From positions 3,932 to 67,931 of the forward strand of contig CALCKT010000064.1 of assembly GCA_937965785.1 (NCBI GenBank): 64,000 nucleotides of DNA, written 5' to 3'. Numbering within the stretch: the stretch's first letter is position 1; each line of letters opens with the position of its first letter. Origin of the DNA: an uncultured Propionibacteriaceae bacterium. Its GTDB lineage: Bacteria; Actinomycetota; Actinomycetes; Propionibacteriales; Propionibacteriaceae. The notes beneath the pieces were generated by a model, which was given only the letters and a program-made list of their open reading frames with translations, searched no databases and had not been told where the DNA came from. Positions 17,974-26,430 of the stretch are shown here, one piece after another. The position numbers were made by a program, and so were the translations under genes.

Positions 17974-18129
17974 CTACCTTCCGCGCAAGCCCGGGATGAA
18001 GGAACAGATGGAGAATCCGGAGGTGTTGGTGCTGGATGTGGTGGCAGCGCTGGCCTCGGTCGGCAGAGCGAGTAGGGGCGTTGAGAGAGCGAACATGGCT
18101 GCGAGGGTGATTGTGATCTTGTGCTTCAT
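17974..18129 (-). CDS. Small secreted peptide upstream of the kinase (candidate signal)
   Basis: A 51-codon frame: ATG at 18129 with GTGGAG 6 nt upstream, stop TAG at 17974. It begins MKHKITITLAAMFALST, followed by PLLALPTEASA, a classic signal peptide with an A-S-A cleavage site after residue 28. The predicted mature part is only 23 residues: a Thr/Ser-rich start, then SGFSICSFIPGLRGR with a single Cys and a basic end. It directly precedes the kinase gene in the same orientation. Signal, start and spacing make translation credible, but a role as the kinase ligand is inference. An alternative is a small bacteriocin or a cell-wall peptide. Confidence 0.72.
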   Translation of the reverse strand: MKHKITITLAAMFALSTPLLALPTEASAATTSSTNTSGFSICSFIPGLRGR

Positions 18130-18340
18130 GGTATGCTCCACTTTGAACAGGGGTAAAGATTAAATTTCAGTAAGCAGTCCCCGAAACGGGGAATGGAAGG
18201 TCCCTTTTCACTATTGACCCGGTGTGGACTGTTTTTGTTGATCCCAATCAAACCCGACCCGTCGCATCAAGGCACGCGTACGTCAACTTTGGGAGATCGA
18301 CGCGGCAGACGGTCCGGGTCGAACGACTAGATTGCGTGAC
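18130..18340. promoter_or_regulatory. Divergent promoter region of the peptide-kinase and response-regulator genes
   Basis: Leftward, TAATCT about 32 bp before the peptide ATG is a possible -10. Rightward, TAGATT at 18328-18333 lies 7 nt before the ATG at 18341, the geometry of a leaderless actinobacterial promoter. Between them are two perfect inverted repeats, TCCCCG-AAA-CGGGGA (18178-18192) and TTGAT-CCCA-ATCAA (18238-18251), which are candidate operators for autoregulation. Confidence 0.55.
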
Positions 18341-18991
18341 ATGAACGAAGCCGAGATCCGTGTTCTGATCGCTGAGGACCACGACCAGGTGCGCGCCCGC
18401 ATCCAACGCATAGTGGACGCCATGCCCGGGATCGTCGTGGTCGGGGCGGCCGCGAACGGGCTGACGGCAGTTTCCACTGCCAAGCGCCTCGACCCCGATG
18501 TGATCCTGATGGACATCAGCATGCCGGTGCTCGACGGCATCCATGCCACCCGACAGATCGTCGACCTGGGACTCCGAGCCCGTGTCATCGCGCTCACTTC
18601 GTTGGAGGACGACTACACCTTCCACGATGCGCTGCGTGCAGGGGTTGCCGGTTTCCTGCTCAAAACCAGCTCCCGTGGCGAGATCATGCACGCCATCCAG
18701 CAGGTTCACCTCGGTGAGTCAATGCTCTCACCCAGCCTCATCACCCGGGTCCTGACCAATTATGAGCGAGGACATCGTCCGTCGAAGGCCATCAGCGAAC
18801 TGCCCGAGAAGGACCAGGAACTGCTCCGTCTGATCGCGCAGGGCCTGAGCAATCTCGAAATTGCGGAGGAACTCTCGCTCTCGCCCGCGACGGTGAAGAG
18901 CTACGTCTCCAGGCTGTTGACCAAACTGGGTGCCCGCGACCGCGCCCAGCTCGTGATCCTGGCCTACCAGAACGGGCTCGTGGAGAACTGA
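18341..18991 (+). CDS. Response regulator, NarL/LuxR family
   Basis: A 216-residue two-domain regulator. The receiver has the acidic pair in IAEDHDQ, the phosphoacceptor Asp58 in VILMDISMP, Thr/Ser in IALTSLED and Lys in LLKTSS. The C-terminal LuxR HTH reads LRLIAQGLSNLEIAEELSL-SPATVKSYVSRLL. The ATG at 18341 is chosen over an in-frame TTG at 18332 because a -10-like TAGATT sits 7 nt upstream and no Shine-Dalgarno is visible, which suggests a leaderless mRNA. It pairs with the divergent kinase and is the obvious candidate to control the adjacent biosynthetic operon. Confidence 0.92.
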   Translation: MNEAEIRVLIAEDHDQVRARIQRIVDAMPGIVVVGAAANGLTAVSTAKRLDPDVILMDISMPVLDGIHATRQIVDLGLRARVIALTSLEDDYTFHDALRAGVAGFLLKTSSRGEIMHAIQQVHLGESMLSPSLITRVLTNYERGHRPSKAISELPEKDQELLRLIAQGLSNLEIAEELSLSPATVKSYVSRLLTKLGARDRAQLVILAYQNGLVEN

Positions 18992-19025
18992 TGAAACCCG
19001 GGACGGAGTCCCTCTGGGAGCAACG

Positions 19026-19814
19026 TCACAGCGACCGGAGCCGGTTCTCGTCGAGCACCGGAAGTGTCTCACGAGTAACGGCGACCCGCTCCGGATCGAC
19101 ATCGACGAAGGCCAGATCGGGTTCCGCGCCCAGCTCCAGCAGGACCCGCCCGGTGGGATCCACCGCCATCGAGTGGCCGATGCCCATCGGGCCGCTGGGG
19201 GTCTCCGCATCGCCTTGGAGCGCCTGATCCACCGCGACCACGAAGGAGACGGAATCCATCGCCCTGGCCGTCGTCAGAGTTCGCCACTGGTGCAGCTTCC
19301 CCGGGCCGGGCGCCCAGGATGCGCACACCACCATGACCGTTGCTCCTCCCAGCGCCAGGTCGATGAAATGGGTGGGAAACCTCACGTCGTAACAGATGGC
19401 CAGCCCCAGCCCGTGCCCGGCGACCTCGATCGACGTCGACCGAAGCCCCGGTGCGACGGTTTCTGACTCGCGTTGACCGAGAGCGTCGAAAAGATGGATC
19501 TTGTCGTAGCGACCCTCGGATTCGCCCGTCGCCAGGAGCGTGTTGTGCACCCGGGCGCCGGGCGCCTTGGTGAACATGCCCGCAATGATGGTGATCCCGA
19601 GGTCACCGGCCAGGCGTCGCACGGCCGAGGCCCAGGGCCCGTCGAAGGCCTCGGCGACCTGGGCGGGTGCCCGGAGGAAGGAACACATGGTGGCCTCCGG
19701 GAACACCACCACGTCGGCCCCACCGCGGGCGGCGCGGCTGGCCGCGTCGGTGACCAACGCCAGGTTTTCCCGGGGATCGATGGTGGAACGGAGCTGTGCC
19801 AGGGCGAAACGCAT
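19026..19814 (-). CDS. Carbon-nitrogen hydrolase (nitrilase superfamily)
   Basis: A 262-residue cytoplasmic amidase of the Nit/omega-amidase type. The Glu-Lys-Cys triad is present: Glu40 in VVFPEATM, Lys105 in YDKIHLFD and Cys141 in AICYDVRFP. The ATG at 19814 (MRFALAQL) begins the fold, and an upstream in-frame extension has no homology-like content. It is transcribed leftward, divergent from the phosphoesterase gene. The pattern resembles deaminated-glutathione amidase or omega-amidase, but substrate choice cannot be read from the sequence. Confidence 0.88.
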   Translation of the reverse strand: MRFALAQLRSTIDPRENLALVTDAASRAARGGADVVVFPEATMCSFLRAPAQVAEAFDGPWASAVRRLAGDLGITIIAGMFTKAPGARVHNTLLATGESEGRYDKIHLFDALGQRESETVAPGLRSTSIEVAGHGLGLAICYDVRFPTHFIDLALGGATVMVVCASWAPGPGKLHQWRTLTTARAMDSVSFVVAVDQALQGDAETPSGPMGIGHSMAVDPTGRVLLELGAEPDLAFVDVDPERVAVTRETLPVLDENRLRSL

Positions 19815-19911
19815 GTCTCCACTGTGACTGTGCGATATCCGTTGCACGACCCCGGGGTCTTCATCCGACGGAGGCGATAGGCTCGCTGCGACCCTGAATG
19901 AAGGAGCCCAG

Positions 19912-21591
19912 ATGTCGCGACTCACGTTGCTGGCCACCACGGACGTCCACGGCGCCGCCCTGAACTGGGACTACTACCGCGACCAGTCCTGGACCGGTGA
20001 AGCGGAGGCCGGGCTGGCCCAGCTGTCCACCGTCGTGGAACGCATCAGGGCCGAACGTGGGGCGGAGAGCGTGGCGTTGGTGGACAACGGCGACACCATC
20101 CAGGGAAACCCCCTGTGTACCTTCTTCGCCCGGCACGAGCCCGGGACCGAAAACCTGGTCCACCCGCTCGCGGCGGCGTTCAACGTCATGGGCTACGACG
20201 CGGCCAACATCGGAAACCACGAGTTCAACTACGGCCTCGATTTCCTCTACTCCTTCGAGCAGCAGCTCGACCCGCTGCTGCTCGGAGCCAACGTCGTCGA
20301 TCCCGGCTCGGGGCTGCCGGTGTTCCCGGCCTTCGTGCCCGTGACCCGCCGCCTCGACGGGCGGGAGATCCGGATCGGGGTGCTCGGCCTGACCACACCG
20401 GGAGCGATGATCTGGGACCGCCAGCAGCTCGCCGGGAAGGTGGATGTCACCGACATGGTCGCCGCCGCATCCTGCTGGGTGCCGAGGCTGCGTGAGGATT
20501 TTCTGTCCGACGTGGTCGTCGTCCTGTGCCACGCGGGGATCGGGCAGACCACCTACGCCACGAATGCCGACGCGCCCGCCGAGAACCCGGCAAAGGAGAT
20601 CGCGGAGCAGGTTCCCGGAATCGACGTCATGGTGATCGGACACACGCACCGCGACGAACCGGAGCAGTGGGTGAAATGCGAGGCCACGGGCCGTCCGGTC
20701 CTGCTCACCCAGCCGAGGGCCCACGCCGCAGGGCTGACGGAGACCGTCATCGAGGCCGAGCACGACGGCGGCTCCTGGCGCATCGAGGTGCTCGGCGCCA
20801 CCCCCCACCGCGCCCGAGGGGAGGTGCCCGACCCGCGGGTGCTTGACGCCGTCGCCGAGGCCCATGCGGCCACCCGCACCCACGTGAACCGGCAGGTCGC
20901 GGTCTCCCCGCGGGAACTCAGCACCGCCGATTCCCGGTGGCGCGCCACCGGTGCCATCGACTTCATCCAGCGCGTCCAGGCCGCCACCGTCGCCGAGGCG
21001 CTGGCAGGCGGGGAGCACGCGGCCCTTCCCGTGATCAGCCTCACCGCCCCCACGTCACGGACCGCCGTCATCCCGGAGGGGCCGGTCAGCATCCGCGATC
21101 TGGCGGGCGTCTACGTCTTCGACAACACCTTGGCGGCGGTGCTGCTGACCGGGGCCGAGCTCCGCGCCCACCTGGAACACGCCGCCCGCTACTACGCCGA
21201 CCTGCCCCGCGGCCGGCGTTTCGACCCCACCACCATGACCAGCGTCGAACGCGACGGCCAAACGATCTGGGATTACCAGTACGACATCGCCTGGGGCGTC
21301 GACTACGAGATCAACCTGAATGAACCGGTCGGGAGGCGCATCGAGGAGCTGCGCCACCCGGACGGCCGTCCGGTTGCCGCCGCCGACCGGTTCGCCGTCG
21401 CCCTGAACCACTACCGGCTCAGCGGGGCCGGCGACTACCGGCAGGTCGCGAACGCTCCGGTTCTCTACAACGACATGCTCGACATTCGTCAGCTCCTGAT
21501 CGACTGGGCCCTGACCCGTGGCATCGACGTCCCCGAGGAGGAGAACTGGCGTCTCGTATTCGAGGATCCACTCGATAGTGTGAACCCGTGA
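19912..21591 (+). CDS. 5'-nucleotidase / 2',3'-cyclic phosphodiesterase-like metallophosphoesterase
   Basis: A 559-residue protein with the N-terminal calcineurin-like metal site (ATTDVHG, VDNGDTIQG, NIGNHEFNYG, LCHAGIG, IGHTHRDE). The C-terminal 5'-nucleotidase domain follows (SVERDGQTIWDYQYDIAWGVDYEIN, split here: DIAWGVDYEIN and FAVALNHYRLSGAGDY). The domain order matches CpdB/UshA-type enzymes that break down nucleotides. Unlike those, it starts directly at MSRLTLLATTDVHG with no signal peptide, so it appears cytoplasmic. The next gene overlaps its stop. Confidence 0.87.
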   Translation: MSRLTLLATTDVHGAALNWDYYRDQSWTGEAEAGLAQLSTVVERIRAERGAESVALVDNGDTIQGNPLCTFFARHEPGTENLVHPLAAAFNVMGYDAANIGNHEFNYGLDFLYSFEQQLDPLLLGANVVDPGSGLPVFPAFVPVTRRLDGREIRIGVLGLTTPGAMIWDRQQLAGKVDVTDMVAAASCWVPRLREDFLSDVVVVLCHAGIGQTTYATNADAPAENPAKEIAEQVPGIDVMVIGHTHRDEPEQWVKCEATGRPVLLTQPRAHAAGLTETVIEAEHDGGSWRIEVLGATPHRARGEVPDPRVLDAVAEAHAATRTHVNRQVAVSPRELSTADSRWRATGAIDFIQRVQAATVAEALAGGEHAALPVISLTAPTSRTAVIPEGPVSIRDLAGVYVFDNTLAAVLLTGAELRAHLEHAARYYADLPRGRRFDPTTMTSVERDGQTIWDYQYDIAWGVDYEINLNEPVGRRIEELRHPDGRPVAAADRFAVALNHYRLSGAGDYRQVANAPVLYNDMLDIRQLLIDWALTRGIDVPEEENWRLVFEDPLDSVNP

Positions 21592-22850
21592 ACGACTGGT
21601 TCGCATCCTGGGGACGCCTCCTGGCCGACACCGGCCGGGTCCTGCGCGACCACTGGCCGCAGCTCGTCGGCCTGTGTCTGATCGGGATCATCGGGCGCAT
21701 GGGGTTTTTGTGGCTGGCGGTGTGGGCTTCGGGGATCAACGGGACCCTCGGCGCGCTGATCCTTCCCCTGGCGCCGCTCAGCACCCTCATCACGCTGATC
21801 CTCATGCTGCGGGTGGCCTCGGAAACCCTGCCTGCCTTCAGCCACACCTACCGGGGCAACACCTTCCGGGAACGCTGGCGCCACCACCTGCTGGTTGCCA
21901 CGGAGGTCCTGCTGCCCTTCCTGGCGGCCTACGCCGCCCAGGGCCTGGTGGCCCAGGATTCGCGTCTCTACATTCACGACATCACCTACGACGAGAGCGG
22001 CAATTTTCTGTATCTCAACTCTGATAGGTACAGCTACGGGGAGGGCTGGTACCTGGCGGCCATGGTCATCGGGGCGATCCTGATCCGCAAGACCATTGCC
22101 CTGACGGAGGCATTCCGCCGCTCCGTCGTGATCGCCCTGATCGCCATCTACCTCGAGGCGTTCTGGATGGTCACCCTGACCAACGTCTTCATGTGGCAGG
22201 TCAAGGAGATCGGGTGGTGGCTCCGGGACCGGGCCGTCGTCGACGCCGTCATTGCTCAGCTGGAGGGATTCATGTCGTGGCTGGGGCCGGTCAGGGAGTT
22301 TCTCCTGCCCGGCTGGGAGTGGCTGGTGAAAACCTGCACGGGTCTCGGTCCCCTGGTCGTGCTGCCGTTGGCCTGGCTCGCCATCGGGGCCTCCAGCTAT
22401 CAGACGGATCTCGTCACACGCACCGACCGTTCGTCAGCGTCGCGGCGCCTGGGGAAGAGTTTCGAGCGGGTCCCGGGATTCTGGCGCAGGGTGTTGGAGG
22501 AGACCGGGGAACCCGTTCTGGTTCCCCTGCGAGCCCTCCGGGGGGCCCTGTCGCGGGTGCTAATCGCGGGACCCGCCCCCGTCGTGATGTTCTGCCTGTC
22601 CTTCGTGGCGGTCGACCAGGTGCAGGTCGGGGTCGCGTGGCTGCTCCGGGAAGCGGTCGGCCCGCGTCCCTACGGGTTTGACCTGGCTCTGCGACCATAC
22701 CTGGACTCGGCCTCGCAGCTCGTCTACTCCGTGCTGGCCATGGCCCTGCTCGCGGCCTCCGTGAACCTGGTGGCCGGGGGCAGGCGAATTGCGACCTCCC
22801 GGCTGGTTCCTCCGGGGACTCGGGGAGCCGTTCCCCGGAGGAGTCTATAG
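21588..22850 (+). CDS. Polytopic membrane protein, unrecognised
   Basis: A 420-residue protein whose GTG start overlaps the phosphoesterase stop (GTGA), which implies coupling. About seven hydrophobic segments are visible, for example LVGLCLIGIIGRMGFLWLAV, LPLAPLSTLITLILML, LLPFLAAYAAQGLV, AMVIGAILIRKTIAL, VIALIAIYLEAFWMVTLT, GPLVVLPLAWLAI and LVYSVLAMALLAAS. No catalytic or transport motif stands out. The N-terminus (MNDWFASWGRLLADTGRVLRDHW) is cytoplasmic and amphipathic. The function is unknown. It ends 6 bp into the convergent gene. Confidence 0.7.
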   Translation: MNDWFASWGRLLADTGRVLRDHWPQLVGLCLIGIIGRMGFLWLAVWASGINGTLGALILPLAPLSTLITLILMLRVASETLPAFSHTYRGNTFRERWRHHLLVATEVLLPFLAAYAAQGLVAQDSRLYIHDITYDESGNFLYLNSDRYSYGEGWYLAAMVIGAILIRKTIALTEAFRRSVVIALIAIYLEAFWMVTLTNVFMWQVKEIGWWLRDRAVVDAVIAQLEGFMSWLGPVREFLLPGWEWLVKTCTGLGPLVVLPLAWLAIGASSYQTDLVTRTDRSSASRRLGKSFERVPGFWRRVLEETGEPVLVPLRALRGALSRVLIAGPAPVVMFCLSFVAVDQVQVGVAWLLREAVGPRPYGFDLALRPYLDSASQLVYSVLAMALLAASVNLVAGGRRIATSRLVPPGTRGAVPRRSL

Positions 22851-23453
22851 CGGGATGTACAGGTAATCCGGGGAGTGCCAGGACAGGCGCAACCCCTGCG
22901 GGGTGACGCCCGTGGGTAGGGCGAAGGCCAGGCTGATGGGCCAGGTCCTCGGACGGGGAGGGGTGGTCTCGACGAGTGTGATGCCGTCCCAGTCGAACGA
23001 GGGACCGGGGGTGTCGGGCGGGGTGCAGCTTCGGAAAGCCGAGGGGGAAAACCCTTTTTCGGTGGCGGTGGTCTTGCCACCTTCAATTCCGTAACGAACC
23101 CCGTCCGCTTCCAGCTCCACCGTGCATGCGATCAGAACCTGGTCCGGTTCCGCCTCGAACTCCAGATCAACCCGCCAGAGCTGCGCTCCGGCGTCGGCGC
23201 GAATGTCCTCGTGCTGATCGACGGCCTGCACATCCTTCACACGCACGGCCACCTCCAGGCTGAAGGTGGTGCCTGATTCGGTGTATCGCTGGTGCAGTGC
23301 TCCTTGCCTGGGCTGTGTCTCGACGCGGTTCAGGGTGGTCCGGGGCAGGTACTGGTTGAGCAGGCGCTGCGAGCATGCGAGCGTCGCACAGATCAGGAGG
23401 GGGATCAGCGCGATCACCCAGCCGGTGTTGCGCTTCCACCAGGCCGATCTCAT
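22845..23453 (-). CDS. Membrane-anchored exported protein (member 3 of a related trio)
   Basis: A 202-residue protein. The ATG at 23453 overlaps the preceding stop (ATGA). A basic start (MRSAWWKRNTG) is followed by a single membrane anchor (WVIALIPLLICATLACS). The rest is an extracellular beta-rich domain (FSLEVAVRVKDVQAVDQHED, then RVDLEFEAEPDQVLIACTVELE). Layout and the Cys pair around ACTVE/RSCTPPD resemble the two upstream proteins. The family is not recognised. Confidence 0.72.
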   Translation of the reverse strand: MRSAWWKRNTGWVIALIPLLICATLACSQRLLNQYLPRTTLNRVETQPRQGALHQRYTESGTTFSLEVAVRVKDVQAVDQHEDIRADAGAQLWRVDLEFEAEPDQVLIACTVELEADGVRYGIEGGKTTATEKGFSPSAFRSCTPPDTPGPSFDWDGITLVETTPPRPRTWPISLAFALPTGVTPQGLRLSWHSPDYLYIPL

Positions 23454-24121
23454 GCCTTCCCCTTGGTGCGCGGTGCCGTGATGGTTATGCGTTGCGTCGT
23501 CGCCCCCAGTTGTTCCGCTCCGGCCTCGTCGATCTCCAGATCGATCGCCGCCACGTCGTCCGGGCCTTCGGATCGTGGTTGGTTCGTGGACAGGTGGAGT
23601 TGCGCGTTCGGCAGGGCGTCCTTCGACACCTCCAGGGCAAATTCGCACCCCAGGATCAGTCCCGGCTGAGCCGGTCCGCAGGGGCTGGAGAGACTGCGTT
23701 CATGGTTGAAGATGCGGTCCCTGCCATCCTTCAGCTCAACTCCTCTCAGGAATCGTTGTTCCCCCTTCGGGGTGAAATCCAGGGTAACGACGAGCCAGAC
23801 CCCGGACGTGGTGGCGACGGATCCCGGGGATTTCACCTCGGCGGCGGAACGCACATCGGTGATCGTGACCGTGCCGGTTCTGAATTCCACTTTCTGCCCC
23901 ACTTTCCCGGGGCGCAGGAAGGGGGCGGCGGCAACGGTGTCGCGGTCCGGCAGCTGGGTGGTGAGCCACGAACCGAGCAGCAGCGCCGCGGTCAGCGACA
24001 ACACGGTGAGCCAACGGGGGAGCCGTTGCCGGGAAACCTTGCCCGGGCCCGGTCCCGTGAGCAGCCCGGGTGGGATTTCGTGGCCCGGAGGTGCGGTCCG
24101 GCCTTGCCTGGGAAAGGTCAT
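23450..24121 (-). CDS. Membrane-anchored exported protein, DUF4352-like (member 2 of trio)
   Basis: A 223-residue protein starting at ATG 24121, which overlaps the upstream stop. It has a Pro/Gly-rich cytoplasmic part, a membrane anchor (WLTVLSLTAALLLGSWLT) and a beta-sandwich-like extracellular domain: GTVTITDVRSA, then SGVWLVVTLDFTPKGEQ, with SSPCGPAQPGLILGCEF. The phrase pattern (property gained over time, then 'LVVTLDFTPKG') is like DUF4352 immunoglobulin-like domains. It probably forms a complex or a redundant set with its two neighbours. Confidence 0.72.
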   Translation of the reverse strand: MTFPRQGRTAPPGHEIPPGLLTGPGPGKVSRQRLPRWLTVLSLTAALLLGSWLTTQLPDRDTVAAAPFLRPGKVGQKVEFRTGTVTITDVRSAAEVKSPGSVATTSGVWLVVTLDFTPKGEQRFLRGVELKDGRDRIFNHERSLSSPCGPAQPGLILGCEFALEVSKDALPNAQLHLSTNQPRSEGPDDVAAIDLEIDEAGAEQLGATTQRITITAPRTKGKA

Positions 24122-24792
24122 TGTTGTTTCAACTCCTCCACTGTGAGGGTGGCGGAGAATTTCTTCTCCGGATCGAACCAACCCTTCTCCCCGGTCAACG
24201 AGCTTGTGCGGTAGGAGTTCTCGGACAATGTCACGGTGAGTTCCTCCGGCAGGGGTTCGGAGTCGTGCTGTTGCCAGGCCGCGACGATTTTCTGGGTGAG
24301 GTCGGGTTGGAAGGAAGCCGGGGGCAGACCGTCCGGCAGCCGGCGCAGCACCGGGTCGGTGGCGGACGAGGCGAATTCGGAGGCGAGGCCGTCGGCCTGG
24401 AGGGACAGCGACTTGCTCAGGAGAGCCGAGTAGACGTACTGCTGTGTGGTGTTCGTCGCCTCCATGGTGATGAGCAGCCAGCGCTTTCCCGGCTTGGGCA
24501 GGAAGGTTGGTTTGGCCTCCACGGCCTGGAACGCCTTCAGGAATTTCACGTCGAAGGGATCGGCGTGCACCGTTTCTCCGGCGGCCACGACCGGGAGTGT
24601 CTTGTCGCGTTCGGCCAGGATCGTGTCCCAGCCACCGAACAGGCTGATGAGTCCAGCGATGATCAATCCCGCGACGAGGGTCACACCCAGACAGGAGACG
24701 AATCCCGAACCCTTGCCCTTGATACGGGGGGTGGGCAGCGGTTCACCGGAAACCGGATTCCGTCCGGGCGGTGGGACCTGCTGCGTCGTCAT
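24118..24792 (-). CDS. Membrane-anchored exported protein, DUF4352-like (member 1 of trio)
   Basis: A 224-residue protein and the first gene of a three-gene coupled unit. The N-terminal cytoplasmic stretch is Pro-rich (MTTQQVPPPGRNPVSGEPLP). Then comes an anchor (FVSCLGVTLVAGLIIAGLIS), followed by an extracellular domain with KRWLLITMEATNTTQQYVYS, close to the telokin-like DUF4352 pattern. All three proteins share the layout 'short cytoplasmic tail, one helix, about 150-residue beta domain'. The function is unknown; a role in envelope sensing or antigen-like display is possible. Confidence 0.72.
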   Translation of the reverse strand: MTTQQVPPPGRNPVSGEPLPTPRIKGKGSGFVSCLGVTLVAGLIIAGLISLFGGWDTILAERDKTLPVVAAGETVHADPFDVKFLKAFQAVEAKPTFLPKPGKRWLLITMEATNTTQQYVYSALLSKSLSLQADGLASEFASSATDPVLRRLPDGLPPASFQPDLTQKIVAAWQQHDSEPLPEELTVTLSENSYRTSSLTGEKGWFDPEKKFSATLTVEELKQQ

Positions 24793-24856
24793 GCACAAGG
24801 ATTCTACGGTCCCGCCCGCCGGCTGGGTCCGGGACGGTCCAGCCGGCGGGGTCCGG

Positions 24857-25555
24857 TCAGCTGCCGCGGACGCTCGCCCTGCGGAAGAACGCGGCGGTCC
24901 CGGTCAGCGCCAGAACGGTTACCAGGGCCAGGGAACCCGCCAGCCAGCCGGCATTGAAGTGTGCGGCGAACCGGGCCCAGTCCCAGCAGAGGCTGATGAG
25001 CCAGAGCGTGGTCATGAAAATGGCCATGGTGGTTGCCGCGTGGAGCAGCAGGCCGAGCGTCCCCCGCCAGAGCCAGGCGGCGGCCACCGACGCCCCCATG
25101 GCCATTGTCGCCAACAGCGACAGCGGGGTGAGCCACCAGAAGGTGAACCAACTCCCGTGATCCAACAGGCCTGCTCCGAAGATGGGCTGATTGATGAACC
25201 ATCCCCCGGTGGCCCCCTCCAGCACCAGCATGCCGGCCAGGAGCAGGGTGTTGTAGACGACCGCCTGGAGGTGGTGGAGCAGATTTCCCAGGACGATGTC
25301 ACGCCGGGTGATACCTAGGGCTGTTGCCAGGGGGAAACAGGTGGCCAGGGCGGTGATGGCGGATGCCAGCAGGGAGACGGCGATGGCTGTGCTGCCGCCT
25401 CCCGCCGCGATGTGGAGTTCCTGGCCAGTGGTCAGCAGAAGGGACCGGAAAACCAGTATGAAGGCCACCGTGCCGAAGGCGATGATGGGGCTTAGGTACC
25501 AGCAGGTCATGCGTCGCGACAGGATGATGCGCGCCATGGCGAGTGAGCGTTTCAT
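24857..25555 (-). CDS. ABC transporter permease (ABC-2-like)
   Basis: A 232-residue protein with six predicted helices (YLSPIIAFGTVAFILVF; AIAVSLLASAITALATCFPL; AVVYNTLLLAGMLVLEG; LTPLSLLATMAMGASVAAAW; LLLHAATTMAIFMTTLWLI; GSLALVTVLALTGTAAFF). Its start overlaps the ATPase stop by 4 bp. It looks like the membrane half of a two-gene exporter controlled by the GntR regulator encoded first in the operon, as in Ytr/Bce-like accessory loci. Substrate unknown. Confidence 0.82.
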   Translation of the reverse strand: MKRSLAMARIILSRRMTCWYLSPIIAFGTVAFILVFRSLLLTTGQELHIAAGGGSTAIAVSLLASAITALATCFPLATALGITRRDIVLGNLLHHLQAVVYNTLLLAGMLVLEGATGGWFINQPIFGAGLLDHGSWFTFWWLTPLSLLATMAMGASVAAAWLWRGTLGLLLHAATTMAIFMTTLWLISLCWDWARFAAHFNAGWLAGSLALVTVLALTGTAAFFRRASVRGS

Positions 25556-26430
25556 GCCGCCACCCCCGTGCCGTCGAGCCCGTAGGCGGCCACCAGGGTG
25601 TGGAGATCCGTCGCCTCCACGGTGAGGCCGGCGGCCTTCGCCTGTGCGGCGAGGCCGGGGTTGTTCTCGACGATGACCGTGCTCATCGCCCCCACCTGGG
25701 TGCTGCGCAGGACGGAGCGTCCCGGCAGCAGCGCATCCACGCGTTCCCGGGAACCGGTCAGGGTCAGGGCCCTGGAGCGGAAGTCATCGATGTTTCCGGT
25801 GGTCCGCACCCGGCCTGCGTGCAGGAGAACGATGTCCTCGAACAGGTTCTCCATCTCGTCGATGAGGTGCGTGGAGATGAGGATGGTGCGGGGGTGTTCG
25901 GTGTAGTCGGCGAGCAGGAGGTCGTAGAACAGGGTGCGGGCCGTGGCGTCCATGCCGAGGTAGGGTTCGTCGAAGATCGTGATGGGCGCGCGGGAGGCAG
26001 TTGCGATCAGGACGGCGACGGCTGAGAGTTGGCCGCGCGACAGTTTCTTGAGCGTCCGTTTGCGGGGGATGCCGAACTCCCCGGCGATCCGATGTGCCAG
26101 GCCGATGTCCCAGCTCCCGTAGAGGACGGGGCCGAGCCGCAGGATGTGTTCCAGCCGGTACTCGTCGGGGTAGTGCTGGGTGTCGCGGATGAAACAGGTC
26201 CGGGCCAGGACGGAGGCGTTCTCGCGCGGGTTGCGCCCGAACACCCGGATGGTTCCGGAGGTGGGGCGTTCCTGCGCGGTGACCAGCGACAGGGTAACGG
26301 TCTTGCCTGCGCCGTTGCGTCCGAGCAGACCGGTGATGACATCCTGGCGGAATTCCAGGTTCAGGTCGTCGACGGCGGTGACGGTGCCGAAGCGTTTCGT
26401 CACGCCGTCGAGGGTTATGGCGGCGGTCAT
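25552..26430 (-). CDS. ABC transporter ATP-binding protein
   Basis: A 292-residue ATPase with Walker A LGRNGAGKTVTL, a shortened signature LSRGQLSAV in place of LSGGQ, and Walker B ITIFDEPYLGMDA. The D-loop and an H-loop ISTHLIDEM are present. The altered signature is common in YtrB-type ATPases of GntR-ABC loci. It overlaps both neighbours by 4 bp, so regulator, ATPase and permease form one coupled operon. Confidence 0.88.
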   Translation of the reverse strand: MTAAITLDGVTKRFGTVTAVDDLNLEFRQDVITGLLGRNGAGKTVTLSLVTAQERPTSGTIRVFGRNPRENASVLARTCFIRDTQHYPDEYRLEHILRLGPVLYGSWDIGLAHRIAGEFGIPRKRTLKKLSRGQLSAVAVLIATASRAPITIFDEPYLGMDATARTLFYDLLLADYTEHPRTILISTHLIDEMENLFEDIVLLHAGRVRTTGNIDDFRSRALTLTGSRERVDALLPGRSVLRSTQVGAMSTVIVENNPGLAAQAKAAGLTVEATDLHTLVAAYGLDGTGVAA

